Under the pieces are notes generated by a model. It was not told the origin of the DNA, did not search any database, and saw nothing but the letters and a program-made list of their open reading frames with translations. DNA of 64,000 nucleotides, from NCBI GenBank assembly GCA_038326325.1, contig JBBQJW010000001.1:124001-188000 (forward strand), written 5' to 3'. The DNA is from UBA10324 sp038326325. Its GTDB lineage: Bacteria > Bacteroidota > Bacteroidia > Chitinophagales > UBA10324. This document shows, in pieces, positions 18,978 through 26,482 of this stretch (positions within the stretch are counted from its first letter, which is position 1; every line of letters begins with the position of its first letter). A program made the translations under genes and the position numbers.

Positions 18978-19043
18978 ACCGCAGAGGCGCGGAGACACAG
19001 AGTTTTTTTAGGCGTATTCTCTGCGCCTCCGCGCCTCTGCGGT
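18978..19043. repeat. Solo ACCGCAGAG inverted-repeat hairpin
   Basis: Two 25-nt arms (18978-19002 and 19019-19043) are inverted copies with two mismatches, separated by a 16-nt T-rich loop. The arms share the ACCGCAGAG(G/A)CGC core of the longer element around the GxxExxY gene at 23.4-23.9 kb, so this looks like the gene-less form of the same repeat. It sits cleanly between two genes. Confidence 0.85.
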
Positions 19044-19051
19044 TATTTTTT

Positions 19052-20062
19052 TTATTTCTTCTTAGCAAGAATTGAAAAATCGGAATTCGCTTTCACAATC
19101 GTGTTTGAAATTTTGCCGAGTCCTGTAATTTCCATTTCAACCACATCGCCTTCTTGCAACCACTGCTCCTGATAGTTCGCGTCATTGAGTTTTCCTGTTC
19201 CGTTCAATTCTAAAAAACATCCGGTGCCGACTGTTCCACTTCCAATCACATCGCCGGGATGAATATCAACTCCGTAAGCGCATCGCTCTACAATCTCAGC
19301 GTAAGTCCAATCCATGTCGCCCATATTTCCTTGTGAAACTAATTTTCTGTTCACCCAACATTTCATATCGAGATTGTAATTGTTACCGACATGATTTGGC
19401 TTCGCCGGAATTTTATATTGCTCGAGTTCATCCTTCGTCACCAACATCGGACCTGTAACAGTGCAGAAATCCTTTCCTTTCGCCGGACCGAGATTCAAAA
19501 GCATTTCTTCCATCTGTAAGGTACGAGCGCTGATGTCGTTCATGATCATGTAACCGCCGATGTAATCGTCCGCTTCTTCAACTGTAATATTTCTTCCCTG
19601 TTTGCAAACGACAATCGCGCTCTCTAATTCAAAATCCAGTTTCTGAAAATGGTCGGGCATGCAAATAATTTCTCCGCCACCTTGTATCGCCTGATGATTC
19701 GTAAAATAAAAAATCGGATACTGGTCGAACTCAGGAATCATCGGCACCTTGCGATTTCTTCTCGCGGCTTCAACATGCTGACGGAAAGCATATGCATCGC
19801 GGCACGAAGACGGATGCGGAACGGGCGCCAACAAATTCAAATCAGCTAATTGCTTTGGCTTCGCAGTTTTTACTTTTCCATCAATCACGCGCTGATTAAA
19901 TTCTAAAGCCATTTCAATTACATCTTCCCACGAATACAAAAACAGTTGCATATTGTCGGGAAACTGCCAGTCGAGATCGCGCATGTCGTACACCATTTCG
20001 TTGTGTAACAGTCCGAGGCGATCCTGTTCTTCCATTTTACTCCAGTAAGAAACTAATTTCAT
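19052..20062 (-). CDS. Fumarylacetoacetate hydrolase family protein
   Basis: FAH-superfamily metal-dependent C-C hydrolase, 336 residues. Visible family features: PSSCRDAYAFRQH near residue 85, the acidic ligand pair in DFELESAIVV (about 143-152), MIMNDISAR with the next ligand aspartate, and GSGTVGTGCFLEL. It could be fumarylacetoacetase itself (last step of tyrosine breakdown) or a relative acting on another 2,4-diketoacid. hutH and a pterin dehydratase within 6 kb make aromatic or histidine catabolism a reasonable theme, but no homogentisate genes are here. Confidence 0.87.
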   Translation of the reverse strand: MKLVSYWSKMEEQDRLGLLHNEMVYDMRDLDWQFPDNMQLFLYSWEDVIEMALEFNQRVIDGKVKTAKPKQLADLNLLAPVPHPSSCRDAYAFRQHVEAARRNRKVPMIPEFDQYPIFYFTNHQAIQGGGEIICMPDHFQKLDFELESAIVVCKQGRNITVEEADDYIGGYMIMNDISARTLQMEEMLLNLGPAKGKDFCTVTGPMLVTKDELEQYKIPAKPNHVGNNYNLDMKCWVNRKLVSQGNMGDMDWTYAEIVERCAYGVDIHPGDVIGSGTVGTGCFLELNGTGKLNDANYQEQWLQEGDVVEMEITGLGKISNTIVKANSDFSILAKKK

Positions 20063-20081
20063 TTTATTTTTTTGATTGCGA

Positions 20082-20089
20082 CAAATATA
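20082..20089 (-). promoter_or_regulatory. -7 element upstream of the FAH-family gene
   Basis: TATATTTG on the minus strand, a perfect TAnnTTTG match 19 bp before the start codon, placed between this gene and the preceding 114-residue gene. Confidence 0.4.
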
Positions 20090-20092
20090 AAC

Positions 20093-20437
20093 TCACATCA
20101 ATAGTTCGCTGTCGCGATTATCGGTTGTTGATTTCTTATAGTTGAGTCGAGATTCCACTTTCTGAATTTGCCTTTCGATTACCAGGTCAGCTAAAACTTC
20201 TGCAGGTTTATCGGGGTGCTCAGCTAATAACTCATTTGCACGATTCTCACTCACATCAACGCGATATAAAATCCAAAGCAGTTTCTCGAAATCGTGATTG
20301 AGTAAATCATCAATCCTGTCAATTAATATTTTTCGCAACTTATCGAAATCACTGTCTGGTAATTCAGGTAAATTGAAATTGTGAATTATAATTTCCTGAG
20401 TTTGTTTTTTTATTTCTGATTCGTTCATCTTCTTCAA
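20093..20437 (-). CDS. Conserved hypothetical protein, helical
   Basis: A 114-residue acidic, helical protein with no named domain that I recognise. The central segment FEKLLWILYRVDVSENRANELL and the AEVLADLVIERQIQK helix look conserved in style rather than random. It starts 24 bp after the TIGR02757 gene stop on the same strand, so the two are probably cotranscribed. Function unknown; a real gene is likely from its composition and placement. Confidence 0.7.
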   Translation of the reverse strand: MKKMNESEIKKQTQEIIIHNFNLPELPDSDFDKLRKILIDRIDDLLNHDFEKLLWILYRVDVSENRANELLAEHPDKPAEVLADLVIERQIQKVESRLNYKKSTTDNRDSELLM

Positions 20438-20461
20438 AGAATAAAATTACCAATCCGTATT

Positions 20462-21235
20462 TCATTTTCGATTTTTTTCCATCACCCCAATTCCAAATAA
20501 AGCGAAATCATATTTTACAGGGTCGTTTGAATCAAATTGTTTTAATGCTTCGGTAAGTTCGAGTGCGGTTTGCCAGTCGGCGTTTTTTCTTTTTATCAAT
20601 CCGAGTTTGCGAGCCACTCTTTCCACATGCAAGTCAACAGGGCAGATTAATTGTGACGGAGAAATTTTTTTCCAGAGTCCGAAATCAACTCCGTAATTAT
20701 CACAACGCACCATCCAACGCAAGTACATGTTTATTCTTTTGCATGAACTCTTGCGCACTGGAGTTGGAACATGCTTGCGTGTTCGCAATGGGAAATCAGG
20801 CAACGAAAAAAAAGATTCATGGTACCGAATCAAGGCTTCACCAATATTGATTTCATTTTTCTGTAGGAGAAATAAATTCTCTAAAGATTTATTTGCTGAA
20901 TAATGATGACGAAGAAAATGAATGAAGTAAAGTGTATCAGTGAAATTAAAAGTTCGGTGCTTGAAATTTTCGAATCGCTTCAAATCTTTTTCCTGGTGAC
21001 GAAGAATAAAATCATGAGGAGAATTTTCCATCAACCGCATTAACTCCCGGCATTTATTGATAATGGTTTTGCGTTGCCCCCAGGCAAGTGTCGCGGCGAA
21101 CAATCCTGCGATTTCAATATCCTGTTTCTTTTTGAAAGAATGAGGAATACAAATCGGATCGTTCGTAATAAAGGAAGGAGAATTATATAACTCAACTTTT
21201 GAGTCGAGGAATTTTTTTAATTCTCGTGATGTCAT
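20462..21235 (-). CDS. TIGR02757 family protein (DUF2400)
   Basis: Cytosolic protein of the TIGR02757/DUF2400 family, distantly related to HhH-GPD DNA glycosylases, with no established activity. Family landmarks are IAGLFAATLAWGQRKTII near residue 42, RHHYSAN near 109, KRINMYLRWMVR near 167 and CPVDLHVERVARKLGL near 198, the last resembling the helix-hairpin-helix part of glycosylases. 257 residues is the normal length. A toxin-antitoxin pair lies directly upstream on the same strand. Confidence 0.88.
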   Translation of the reverse strand: MTSRELKKFLDSKVELYNSPSFITNDPICIPHSFKKKQDIEIAGLFAATLAWGQRKTIINKCRELMRLMENSPHDFILRHQEKDLKRFENFKHRTFNFTDTLYFIHFLRHHYSANKSLENLFLLQKNEINIGEALIRYHESFFSLPDFPLRTRKHVPTPVRKSSCKRINMYLRWMVRCDNYGVDFGLWKKISPSQLICPVDLHVERVARKLGLIKRKNADWQTALELTEALKQFDSNDPVKYDFALFGIGVMEKNRK

Positions 21236-21243
21236 TTTGCTTT

Positions 21244-21597
21244 CTATTCAGCTGATTTTATATCAGATAAAATCCGTGATAATTCCTTTTCAGAAATAGT
21301 TGGTCGTTCTGATTTATCGTAAATAGTGGCAAGATAAAGTCGTTCCGGATTTTGATTACTCGCCTGAGTAAATATCAAATTTGTAATTACACGAGCGCCG
21401 CCACTTTTTCCTCTCCCCTTACTTTTAATAGAGATTCTTATTTTGAAAAAATTCTTTCCGATTGAAGTCCCCTGTAACGGTTGAATACTAAGTGACTCTC
21501 CCAAGTTTTTAATTTCAGATTTAAGTGAAGGATATTTTTTAATAAGTCGTTTTGCCTCCCTCTCAAATCTTTCGGTGGTGCGAATTTCACAAGCCAT
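21244..21597 (-). CDS. RelE/ParE-superfamily toxin
   Basis: Probable mRNA-interferase-type or ParE-type toxin of a type II system. The N-terminus MACEIRTTERFEREAKRLIKKY and the later KIRISIKSKGRGKSGGARVI and LATIYDKSERPTIS follow the RelE/ParE fold pattern (two helices, then a basic beta sheet). 117 residues is at the long end. It overlaps its antitoxin by 11 bp, the usual arrangement. It could equally be a HigB-like relative; the target is unknown. Confidence 0.75.
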   Translation of the reverse strand: MACEIRTTERFEREAKRLIKKYPSLKSEIKNLGESLSIQPLQGTSIGKNFFKIRISIKSKGRGKSGGARVITNLIFTQASNQNPERLYLATIYDKSERPTISEKELSRILSDIKSAE

Positions 21598-21805
21598 TTA
21601 AAAACCGCTTAAGTGTTCTTGGCTTTTTCTTCCCCTTCTCAATCAAATCAATTTCACTGACCGCTTCAGTCAAATCCACTTTCATTTTTTTGAAATCGAG
21701 CAGTCGTTGATGTTCTTCAAAAAAAATATTCCAGTCGGAAATCGGAATCTGAACGGCGGTTTTTTTCCCGGCACTATCAGTCAAATATTTTATCGCGAGA
21801 TTCAT
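21587..21805 (-). CDS. Antitoxin of the RelE/ParE pair
   Basis: A 72-residue antitoxin: a short N-terminal strand region (AIKYLTDSAGKKTAVQIPISDW) that could dimerise, then an acidic helix and a basic tail (EKGKKKPRTLKRFLNGL) that should wrap the toxin. Families with this ending are common next to RelE-like toxins in Bacteroidota. First gene of the pair, with its own -7 element. Confidence 0.72.
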   Translation of the reverse strand: MNLAIKYLTDSAGKKTAVQIPISDWNIFFEEHQRLLDFKKMKVDLTEAVSEIDLIEKGKKKPRTLKRFLNGL

Positions 21806-21819
21806 GGGTAATTTTTTTT

Positions 21820-21827
21820 CAAAGTTA
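21820..21827 (-). promoter_or_regulatory. -7 element upstream of the antitoxin gene
   Basis: TAACTTTG on the minus strand, a perfect TAnnTTTG match 14 bp before the antitoxin start codon. Confidence 0.4.
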
Positions 21828-21871
21828 TCGAATGAAATTTCTTTTTCGAAAATTATTTTAGAAAAGTGAAA

Positions 21872-23362
21872 TCAGATTTCATAATCTGCCATAAACTCCG
21901 AAGTGGAAATTATATCGTCGTGTAACACTCTGTCGGCGGTGTTGAACGAAACTTTCTTTCTGTATTCAGCAATCAGCGCTTCGATTTTACCGCTGCTCTT
22001 TAATGGTCTTCTGAATTCGAGCGCTTGTGCTGCATTGAGTAATTCAATTGCGAGAATATTTTCAAGATTGTGTAACACTCTCAAACATTTTGTCGCGGCG
22101 TTGGCGCCCATACTCACATGGTCTTCTTGTCCGTTGCTACTAACGATGCTGTCAACTGAAGCAGGAGTACATAATTGTTTGTTCTGACTTACAAGCGAAG
22201 CGGCGGTGTATTGCGGAATCATCATTCCGGAATTGAGTCCTGGATTGGAAACCAGAAAAGCGGGTAATCCTCTTGCGCCGCTGATGAGTTGATAGGTTCT
22301 TCTTTCTGAAATGCTTCCTAATTCCGCCAAAGCAATCGCCAGAAAATCCAACGAGAGCGCGAGCGGCTGACCATGAAAATTTCCGCCACTGATGATTAAA
22401 TCTTCTTCCGGAAAAATATTCGGATTGTCTGTAACAGAATTTATTTCGGTTGAAATTACTGATGTAACATATTCCATCGCGTCTTTCGAGGCGCCGTGCA
22501 CCTGCGGAATACAACGAAAAGAATACGGGTCCTGAACTTGTTCCTTTTTCTTCGAAGCGATTTCACTTCCGCTTAATAATTCTAAAATATTTTTCGCTGT
22601 TTGAATTTGCCCATTGTGCGGTCGCACTTTATGAATCGAAGGATGAAACGGTTCTGTTCTGCAATCAAACGTGTCGAGTGATACACCTGCAATCGCATCG
22701 CTCCACTTTGACAAACGATTTGCTTTTATGAGAATGTGCGCCGCATAAGCGTTCATGAATTGTGTTCCGTTCAACAACGCTAATCCTTCTTTCGATTTTA
22801 ATTTGAGTGGCGACCATTTAAAATGCGGAAGCAATTCCGCTGAAGAAAATTTCTTTCCTTCATAATAAACTTCACCTAAACCAAGTAACGGCAAACTCAA
22901 ATGAGCGAGTGGAGCCAAATCACCCGAAGCGCCAAGAGAACCTTGTTCATACACGACCGGATAAATTCCGAGATTGTAAAAATCAATCAGTCTCCAGACA
23001 GTACTTAAATCAATCCCTGAATTTCCATAGGAGAGTGATTGAATTTTCAGGACCAACATCAGTTTCACAATTTCCTGAGGCACTTCGGCTCCTGTTCCAC
23101 ACGCGTGCGACTTTACCAGATTCTCCTGTAACAGTTCAATCTGGTCCGGAGAAATTTTCACATTGCACAACGAACCGAAACCCGTATTAATACCATAGAA
23201 AAGTTCTTCGCTGTTCTTTAATTTATCGTCGAGATAAGTTCGGCAAGCGATTATTTTATCGCGCGATTCATCAGAGAGTTGAAGTTTATAATCACCATTA
23301 GCAATATCACGAAGTTTTTCAATCGTTAATTTTTCAGAAGAGATTAAATGCGTGTTTGACAT
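21872..23362 (-). CDS. hutH: Histidine ammonia-lyase
   Basis: MIO-dependent ammonia-lyase that deaminates histidine to urocanate. The Ala-Ser-Gly triad forming the MIO cofactor is visible in GSLGASGDLAPLAHLSLPL near residue 143, with YGINTGFGSL near 58 and NFHGQPLALSLDFLAIALAE near 315. 496 residues fits HutH; tyrosine- or phenylalanine-specific relatives cannot be excluded by eye. No hutU or hutI is adjacent. Its 5' side abuts the inverted-repeat element, 12 bp before the start codon. Confidence 0.88.
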   Translation of the reverse strand: MSNTHLISSEKLTIEKLRDIANGDYKLQLSDESRDKIIACRTYLDDKLKNSEELFYGINTGFGSLCNVKISPDQIELLQENLVKSHACGTGAEVPQEIVKLMLVLKIQSLSYGNSGIDLSTVWRLIDFYNLGIYPVVYEQGSLGASGDLAPLAHLSLPLLGLGEVYYEGKKFSSAELLPHFKWSPLKLKSKEGLALLNGTQFMNAYAAHILIKANRLSKWSDAIAGVSLDTFDCRTEPFHPSIHKVRPHNGQIQTAKNILELLSGSEIASKKKEQVQDPYSFRCIPQVHGASKDAMEYVTSVISTEINSVTDNPNIFPEEDLIISGGNFHGQPLALSLDFLAIALAELGSISERRTYQLISGARGLPAFLVSNPGLNSGMMIPQYTAASLVSQNKQLCTPASVDSIVSSNGQEDHVSMGANAATKCLRVLHNLENILAIELLNAAQALEFRRPLKSSGKIEALIAEYRKKVSFNTADRVLHDDIISTSEFMADYEI

Positions 23363-23374
23363 GTTTTATTTTTT

Positions 23375-23399
23375 ACCGCAGAGACGCAGAGGCGCAGAG
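23375..23399 (+). repeat. Left terminal inverted repeat
   Basis: 25 nt beginning ACCGCAGAGACGCAGAG; perfect inverse of 23854-23878. Confidence 0.9.
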
Positions 23400-23439
23400 T
23401 TTCGTTTGCTGAATTCTATTTGTCATTCTTAAAAAATTT

Positions 23440-23456
23440 ACCGCAGAGGCGCAGAG
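23440..23456 (+). repeat. Internal partial copy of the ACCGCAGAG repeat
   Basis: ACCGCAGAGGCGCAGAG, a 17-nt shortened copy in the same orientation as the left repeat, ending 4 bp before the GxxExxY stop codon. Confidence 0.85.
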
Positions 23457-23460
23457 TTTT

Positions 23461-23853
23461 TTATTCATAAAAATTATTGACATATCTTTTGAATCCATCC
23501 TTCAAAAGTGGAACATTAAAGTTGACCAAAAATCCAAGTTTCTTTTTTGATAATTTCAAGTAGGAAATCAAAGTTGCCTCAAAAACCGGGTGTAGAATTT
23601 CTACAGATTTTAATTCGATTACTATTTCTTCTTCAACTAATAAATCCATTCTAAAATCCTTTTCCAATTCAATTCCTTTATAAATCAATGGAAGATAAAC
23701 CTGATTACGAACATTAATTCCTCGTGATCTCAACTCATAAATTAAACATGCTTCATAAACAGATTCGAGTAAACCAGGTCCCATTTCTTTATGGACGGTT
23801 ATACATGAATCTAAAATAGTTCCTGTAACAGTATGAAAATCTAAGGTGTTCAT
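23461..23853 (-). CDS. GxxExxY protein (PD-(D/E)XK-like)
   Basis: 130-residue GxxExxY family protein, named for the motif seen here as GLLESVY near residue 29. A nuclease-like core is visible: DFRMDLLVEEEIVIELKSVE (about 68-87) gives the D and ExK of a PD-(D/E)XK fold. The cellular role of the family is not established. The ATG lies directly against the right inverted repeat and overlaps the hisS stop (ATGA), and the left repeat lies just past the stop, so gene and repeats travel as one unit. Confidence 0.88.
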   Translation of the reverse strand: MNTLDFHTVTGTILDSCITVHKEMGPGLLESVYEACLIYELRSRGINVRNQVYLPLIYKGIELEKDFRMDLLVEEEIVIELKSVEILHPVFEATLISYLKLSKKKLGFLVNFNVPLLKDGFKRYVNNFYE

Positions 23854-25340
23854 CTCTGCGCCTCTGCGTCTCTGCGGTTAAGTAACTCACTGATTATTTC
23901 TTCACTACTCATCATTCGTTGTTCGCCGCTGTTCATGTTTTTGAAAGCGAGTTTTCCTGATTTCATTTCATCTTCACCAATCACAATCACGAATGGAATT
24001 TTTCTATCGTTGGCGTACTTCATTTGCTTCTTCAGTTTTTCCACAGATGGATATACCTCAGTCGAAATATTTTCTTTTCTGAATTGTTGAACGATCGGTA
24101 ATGCGTATTCAATTCCCTTATCGTCAAAGCAAACAAAAAGCGCCTGAGTGGTTTTTAAAGATTCATCAGGAAATAATTTCAATTCTTCAATCACATCATA
24201 AATTCTATCTGCGCCAAAGGAAATTCCGACACCGCTTACTCCATCCAAACCAAACATGCCGGTGAGATTATCGTAGCGACCGCCGCCGCCGAGACTTCCC
24301 ATTTGAACTGTAACAGGTTTCACTTCTAAAATTGCTCCCGTGTAATAATTCAATCCACGAGCGAGGGTAAAATCTATTTCAACAGAATTGGTTGTATCGC
24401 CACTCAATTCCAAAAAGTGTAAAACACTTTGCAATTCTTCAATTCCTTTTTTTCCGATTTCAGAATGGCCCATCAGTTCGGTCGCCTGTAACAGTTGTTT
24501 CTTGGTTGAACCCGTTAAAGAGAAAAACTTCTCTAACACCTGCATCTGGCTTTCGCTGATTCCTTTGTTGTGCAAATCCTGACGAACTCCCTGCAATCCG
24601 ACTTTATCGAACTTATCAATCGCGATGGTAATGTCCATAAATTTTTCAGTCGCGTTCATCGCCTCCGCAATACCTGAAAGAATTTTTCGATTGTTGATTC
24701 GAATGCTTACGGGGATTTTCAGTTGAGAAAAAACTTCATCATAAATTCTAATGAGTTCCATTTCAAGAATGAGCGAATCACTTCCAATCACATCCGCGTC
24801 GCACTGATAAAATTCTCGGTAACGACCTTTCTGTGGACGGTCAGCGCGCCATACAGGTTGAATCTGGTAACGACGAAACGGAAACACAATTTCATTCTGA
24901 TGCATCACAACATATCGCGCGAATGGAACTGTTAAATCGTAGCGCAAAGCTTTTTCAGCAATATGTTTGGAAAGATTTTTAAATTTTTCTCCAAGTTCTT
25001 CAAGAAAAATATTATCACTTGGTTTTTTCGCGTCCAATATTGAAGATAATTTTTCGTGTTCTTCATTGTTTAATTCTCTCATCATTGGAACAAGAAATTG
25101 AGAAGAAACATCAGCAACTAAATTTCCTGAATTCAAAATTTTATAAATCAATTTATCTCCTTCATCTCCATATTTTCCAGTGAGAGTAGAAAGATTTTCA
25201 AACGATGGAGTTTCAATCGGTTGGTAACCGTATTTCTCAAACACATTACGAATGCAATCGAAAATATATTTCCGTTTCGATACCTGCTCAGGATTGAAAT
25301 CTCTCGTGCCGCTCGGAACTGATGGTTTTTGTTTCGCCAT
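23850..25340 (-). CDS. hisS: Histidine--tRNA ligase
   Basis: Charges tRNA-His. Class II motifs: PSGTRDFNP at the start, RYDLTVPFARYV near residue 134, RPQKGRYREFYQCDADVIG near 167, ARGLNYYTG near 325, GGRYDNL near 350, and a C-terminal anticodon domain. At 496 residues it is longer than most bacterial HisS because of an insert (about 75-125). The last residues, RRDAEAQR, are encoded by the inverted repeat and are not part of the family, so the native stop was probably replaced when the element arrived. Confidence 0.95.
   Translation of the reverse strand: MAKQKPSVPSGTRDFNPEQVSKRKYIFDCIRNVFEKYGYQPIETPSFENLSTLTGKYGDEGDKLIYKILNSGNLVADVSSQFLVPMMRELNNEEHEKLSSILDAKKPSDNIFLEELGEKFKNLSKHIAEKALRYDLTVPFARYVVMHQNEIVFPFRRYQIQPVWRADRPQKGRYREFYQCDADVIGSDSLILEMELIRIYDEVFSQLKIPVSIRINNRKILSGIAEAMNATEKFMDITIAIDKFDKVGLQGVRQDLHNKGISESQMQVLEKFFSLTGSTKKQLLQATELMGHSEIGKKGIEELQSVLHFLELSGDTTNSVEIDFTLARGLNYYTGAILEVKPVTVQMGSLGGGGRYDNLTGMFGLDGVSGVGISFGADRIYDVIEELKLFPDESLKTTQALFVCFDDKGIEYALPIVQQFRKENISTEVYPSVEKLKKQMKYANDRKIPFVIVIGEDEMKSGKLAFKNMNSGEQRMMSSEEIISELLNRRDAEAQR
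23854..23878 (-). repeat. Right terminal inverted repeat
   Basis: Perfect reverse complement of 23375-23399; read on the minus strand it encodes most of the last residues of HisS and ends at the GxxExxY start codon. Confidence 0.9.
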
Positions 25341-25410
25341 ATCGGGGCGAATATAAACAGTGAACTGTAGTCAGTTAACAGTAATCAAATCATCCAACGA
25401 GAATTCGTCT

Positions 25411-25641
25411 TCAAATCAATTTGTCAATTGCCGCAGCGAGCTTTCTATCCTTTTCTGTTACAACATCGCCCATCGAATGAGTTGATAATTTTATCTCTAC
25501 ACGATTATAAACATTCGCCCATTCAGGATGATGGTCCATTTTTTCAGCGATCATTGCAACGCGTGTCATGAACGCGAATGCTTCTGAAAAATCTTTGAAC
25601 TGAAAAGTTCGCTGTAATGAGTTTTCTTTTTCTATCCACAT
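25411..25641 (-). CDS. 4a-hydroxytetrahydrobiopterin dehydratase
   Basis: Small pterin-4a-carbinolamine dehydratase (76 residues), which recycles the pterin cofactor of aromatic amino-acid hydroxylases. The family signature HHPEWANVYNRVEI near residue 37 and the FKDFSEAFAFM helix are intact. The start lies one base after the stop of the IPExxxVDY gene, so they are probably one transcript. No phenylalanine hydroxylase lies in this window. Confidence 0.9.
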   Translation of the reverse strand: MWIEKENSLQRTFQFKDFSEAFAFMTRVAMIAEKMDHHPEWANVYNRVEIKLSTHSMGDVVTEKDRKLAAAIDKLI

Positions 25642-25642
25642 G

Positions 25643-26080
25643 TTAATCGAAAATTAAATTTTCTTTTGATTTCAAATCTACCACTTCCACGCTTTTCACC
25701 GCCTGCACTTCTGCAATTCCTTTTAACTGTTTCATAAAATCGTCTTCCTCGCCATCGCAATCGCCTTTCACCATAAATAAATAATCAGCAAATTTCAATT
25801 CAGGAATAAAAATATTCCCCTTGTATTTATTGGCAAGCAGGTGATACTCGCGCTGTAACAGTTCAACCTTGCATGAATACCGACTGAAATTCGCAATCAT
25901 GTTTTTTTTCGGATAGTTCACAATAATATCTTCTTCACAAATCAATTTCAAAAAAAAAGCTTTCTGAATCTGATAACTCAACTGGTACTCGCGAAGGGTG
26001 GTGGAAATAGCAAATAGTTTGAACTCGAAATCGAAATCAAATTGCAATATTTCTTTGTGTTTTCCTTTACGGGCTTTCAT
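25643..26080 (-). CDS. IPExxxVDY family protein
   Basis: 145-residue protein of a Bacteroidota-restricted family named for a motif seen here as IPELKFADY near residue 95. The function is unknown, but the family commonly lies beside the acpP-fabF-rnc cluster, as it does here in divergent orientation. Mixed alpha/beta, no signal peptide, so cytosolic. Confidence 0.82.
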   Translation of the reverse strand: MKARKGKHKEILQFDFDFEFKLFAISTTLREYQLSYQIQKAFFLKLICEEDIIVNYPKKNMIANFSRYSCKVELLQREYHLLANKYKGNIFIPELKFADYLFMVKGDCDGEEDDFMKQLKGIAEVQAVKSVEVVDLKSKENLIFD

Positions 26081-26160
26081 AAATTCAGGGTCAAAGATGT
26101 TTTCAAAATAAACCTGAACGATGTGCTGAAATCAACCGAAATGTGTGTAAGTGTATTGCG

Positions 26161-26192
26161 TTTGAAAATAACAACGCAGTTGCTTTTATTTG
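26161..26192 (+). promoter_or_regulatory. Promoter of acpP-fabF-rnc
   Basis: TTTG at 26161-26164, a 20-bp spacer, then TTTATTTG at 26185-26192, one base from TAnnTTTG. This leaves a leader of about 30 nt to the acpP ATG. Confidence 0.5.
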
Positions 26193-26226
26193 CACCACTT
26201 TAAAAACCAAAATTTAAAATTCATTT

Positions 26227-26466
26227 ATGTCAGACATCGCTGCACGCGTAAAAAAAATCATCATCGACAAGTTGGGCGTTGATGAAAGCGAAGTAACCAA
26301 CGAGGCAACTTTTACTAATGACCTCGGAGCAGATTCGCTCGATACTGTTGAACTCATTATGGAATTTGAAAAAGAGTTTAACATTTCTATTCCCGACGAA
26401 CAAGCTGAAACTATCACTTCAGTGGGTCAGGCAATTTCTTATGTAGAACAGAATGTAGCTAAATAA
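26227..26466 (+). CDS. acpP: Acyl carrier protein
   Basis: 79-residue acyl carrier of type II fatty-acid synthesis. The phosphopantetheine-attachment motif GADSLDTVEL has its serine near residue 38; the protein is acidic and four-helical in pattern. The reading frame carries no TGTWACA motif. First gene of acpP-fabF-rnc, with 16 bp to fabF. Confidence 0.97.
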   Translation: MSDIAARVKKIIIDKLGVDESEVTNEATFTNDLGADSLDTVELIMEFEKEFNISIPDEQAETITSVGQAISYVEQNVAK

Positions 26467-26482
26467 TCTACTTGCTTTCTTA

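Larger units (their letters stand above)
23375..23878. mobile_element. GxxExxY gene framed by a perfect 25-bp inverted repeat
   Basis: The 25-nt sequence at 23375-23399 is the exact reverse complement of 23854-23878. Between them lie the GxxExxY gene and an extra 17-nt partial copy of the repeat (23440-23456). The whole unit is about 504 bp, the size of a small mobile element or MITE, but there is no transposase and I see no target-site duplication. The right repeat overlaps the last codons of hisS; the left lies 12 bp from the hutH start. Confidence 0.7.

Noticed and set aside
23375..23878. Insertion sequence with a classical transposase
   Set aside because: No DDE, tyrosine or HUH transposase is encoded; the only gene is the GxxExxY protein, and no target-site duplication is visible.
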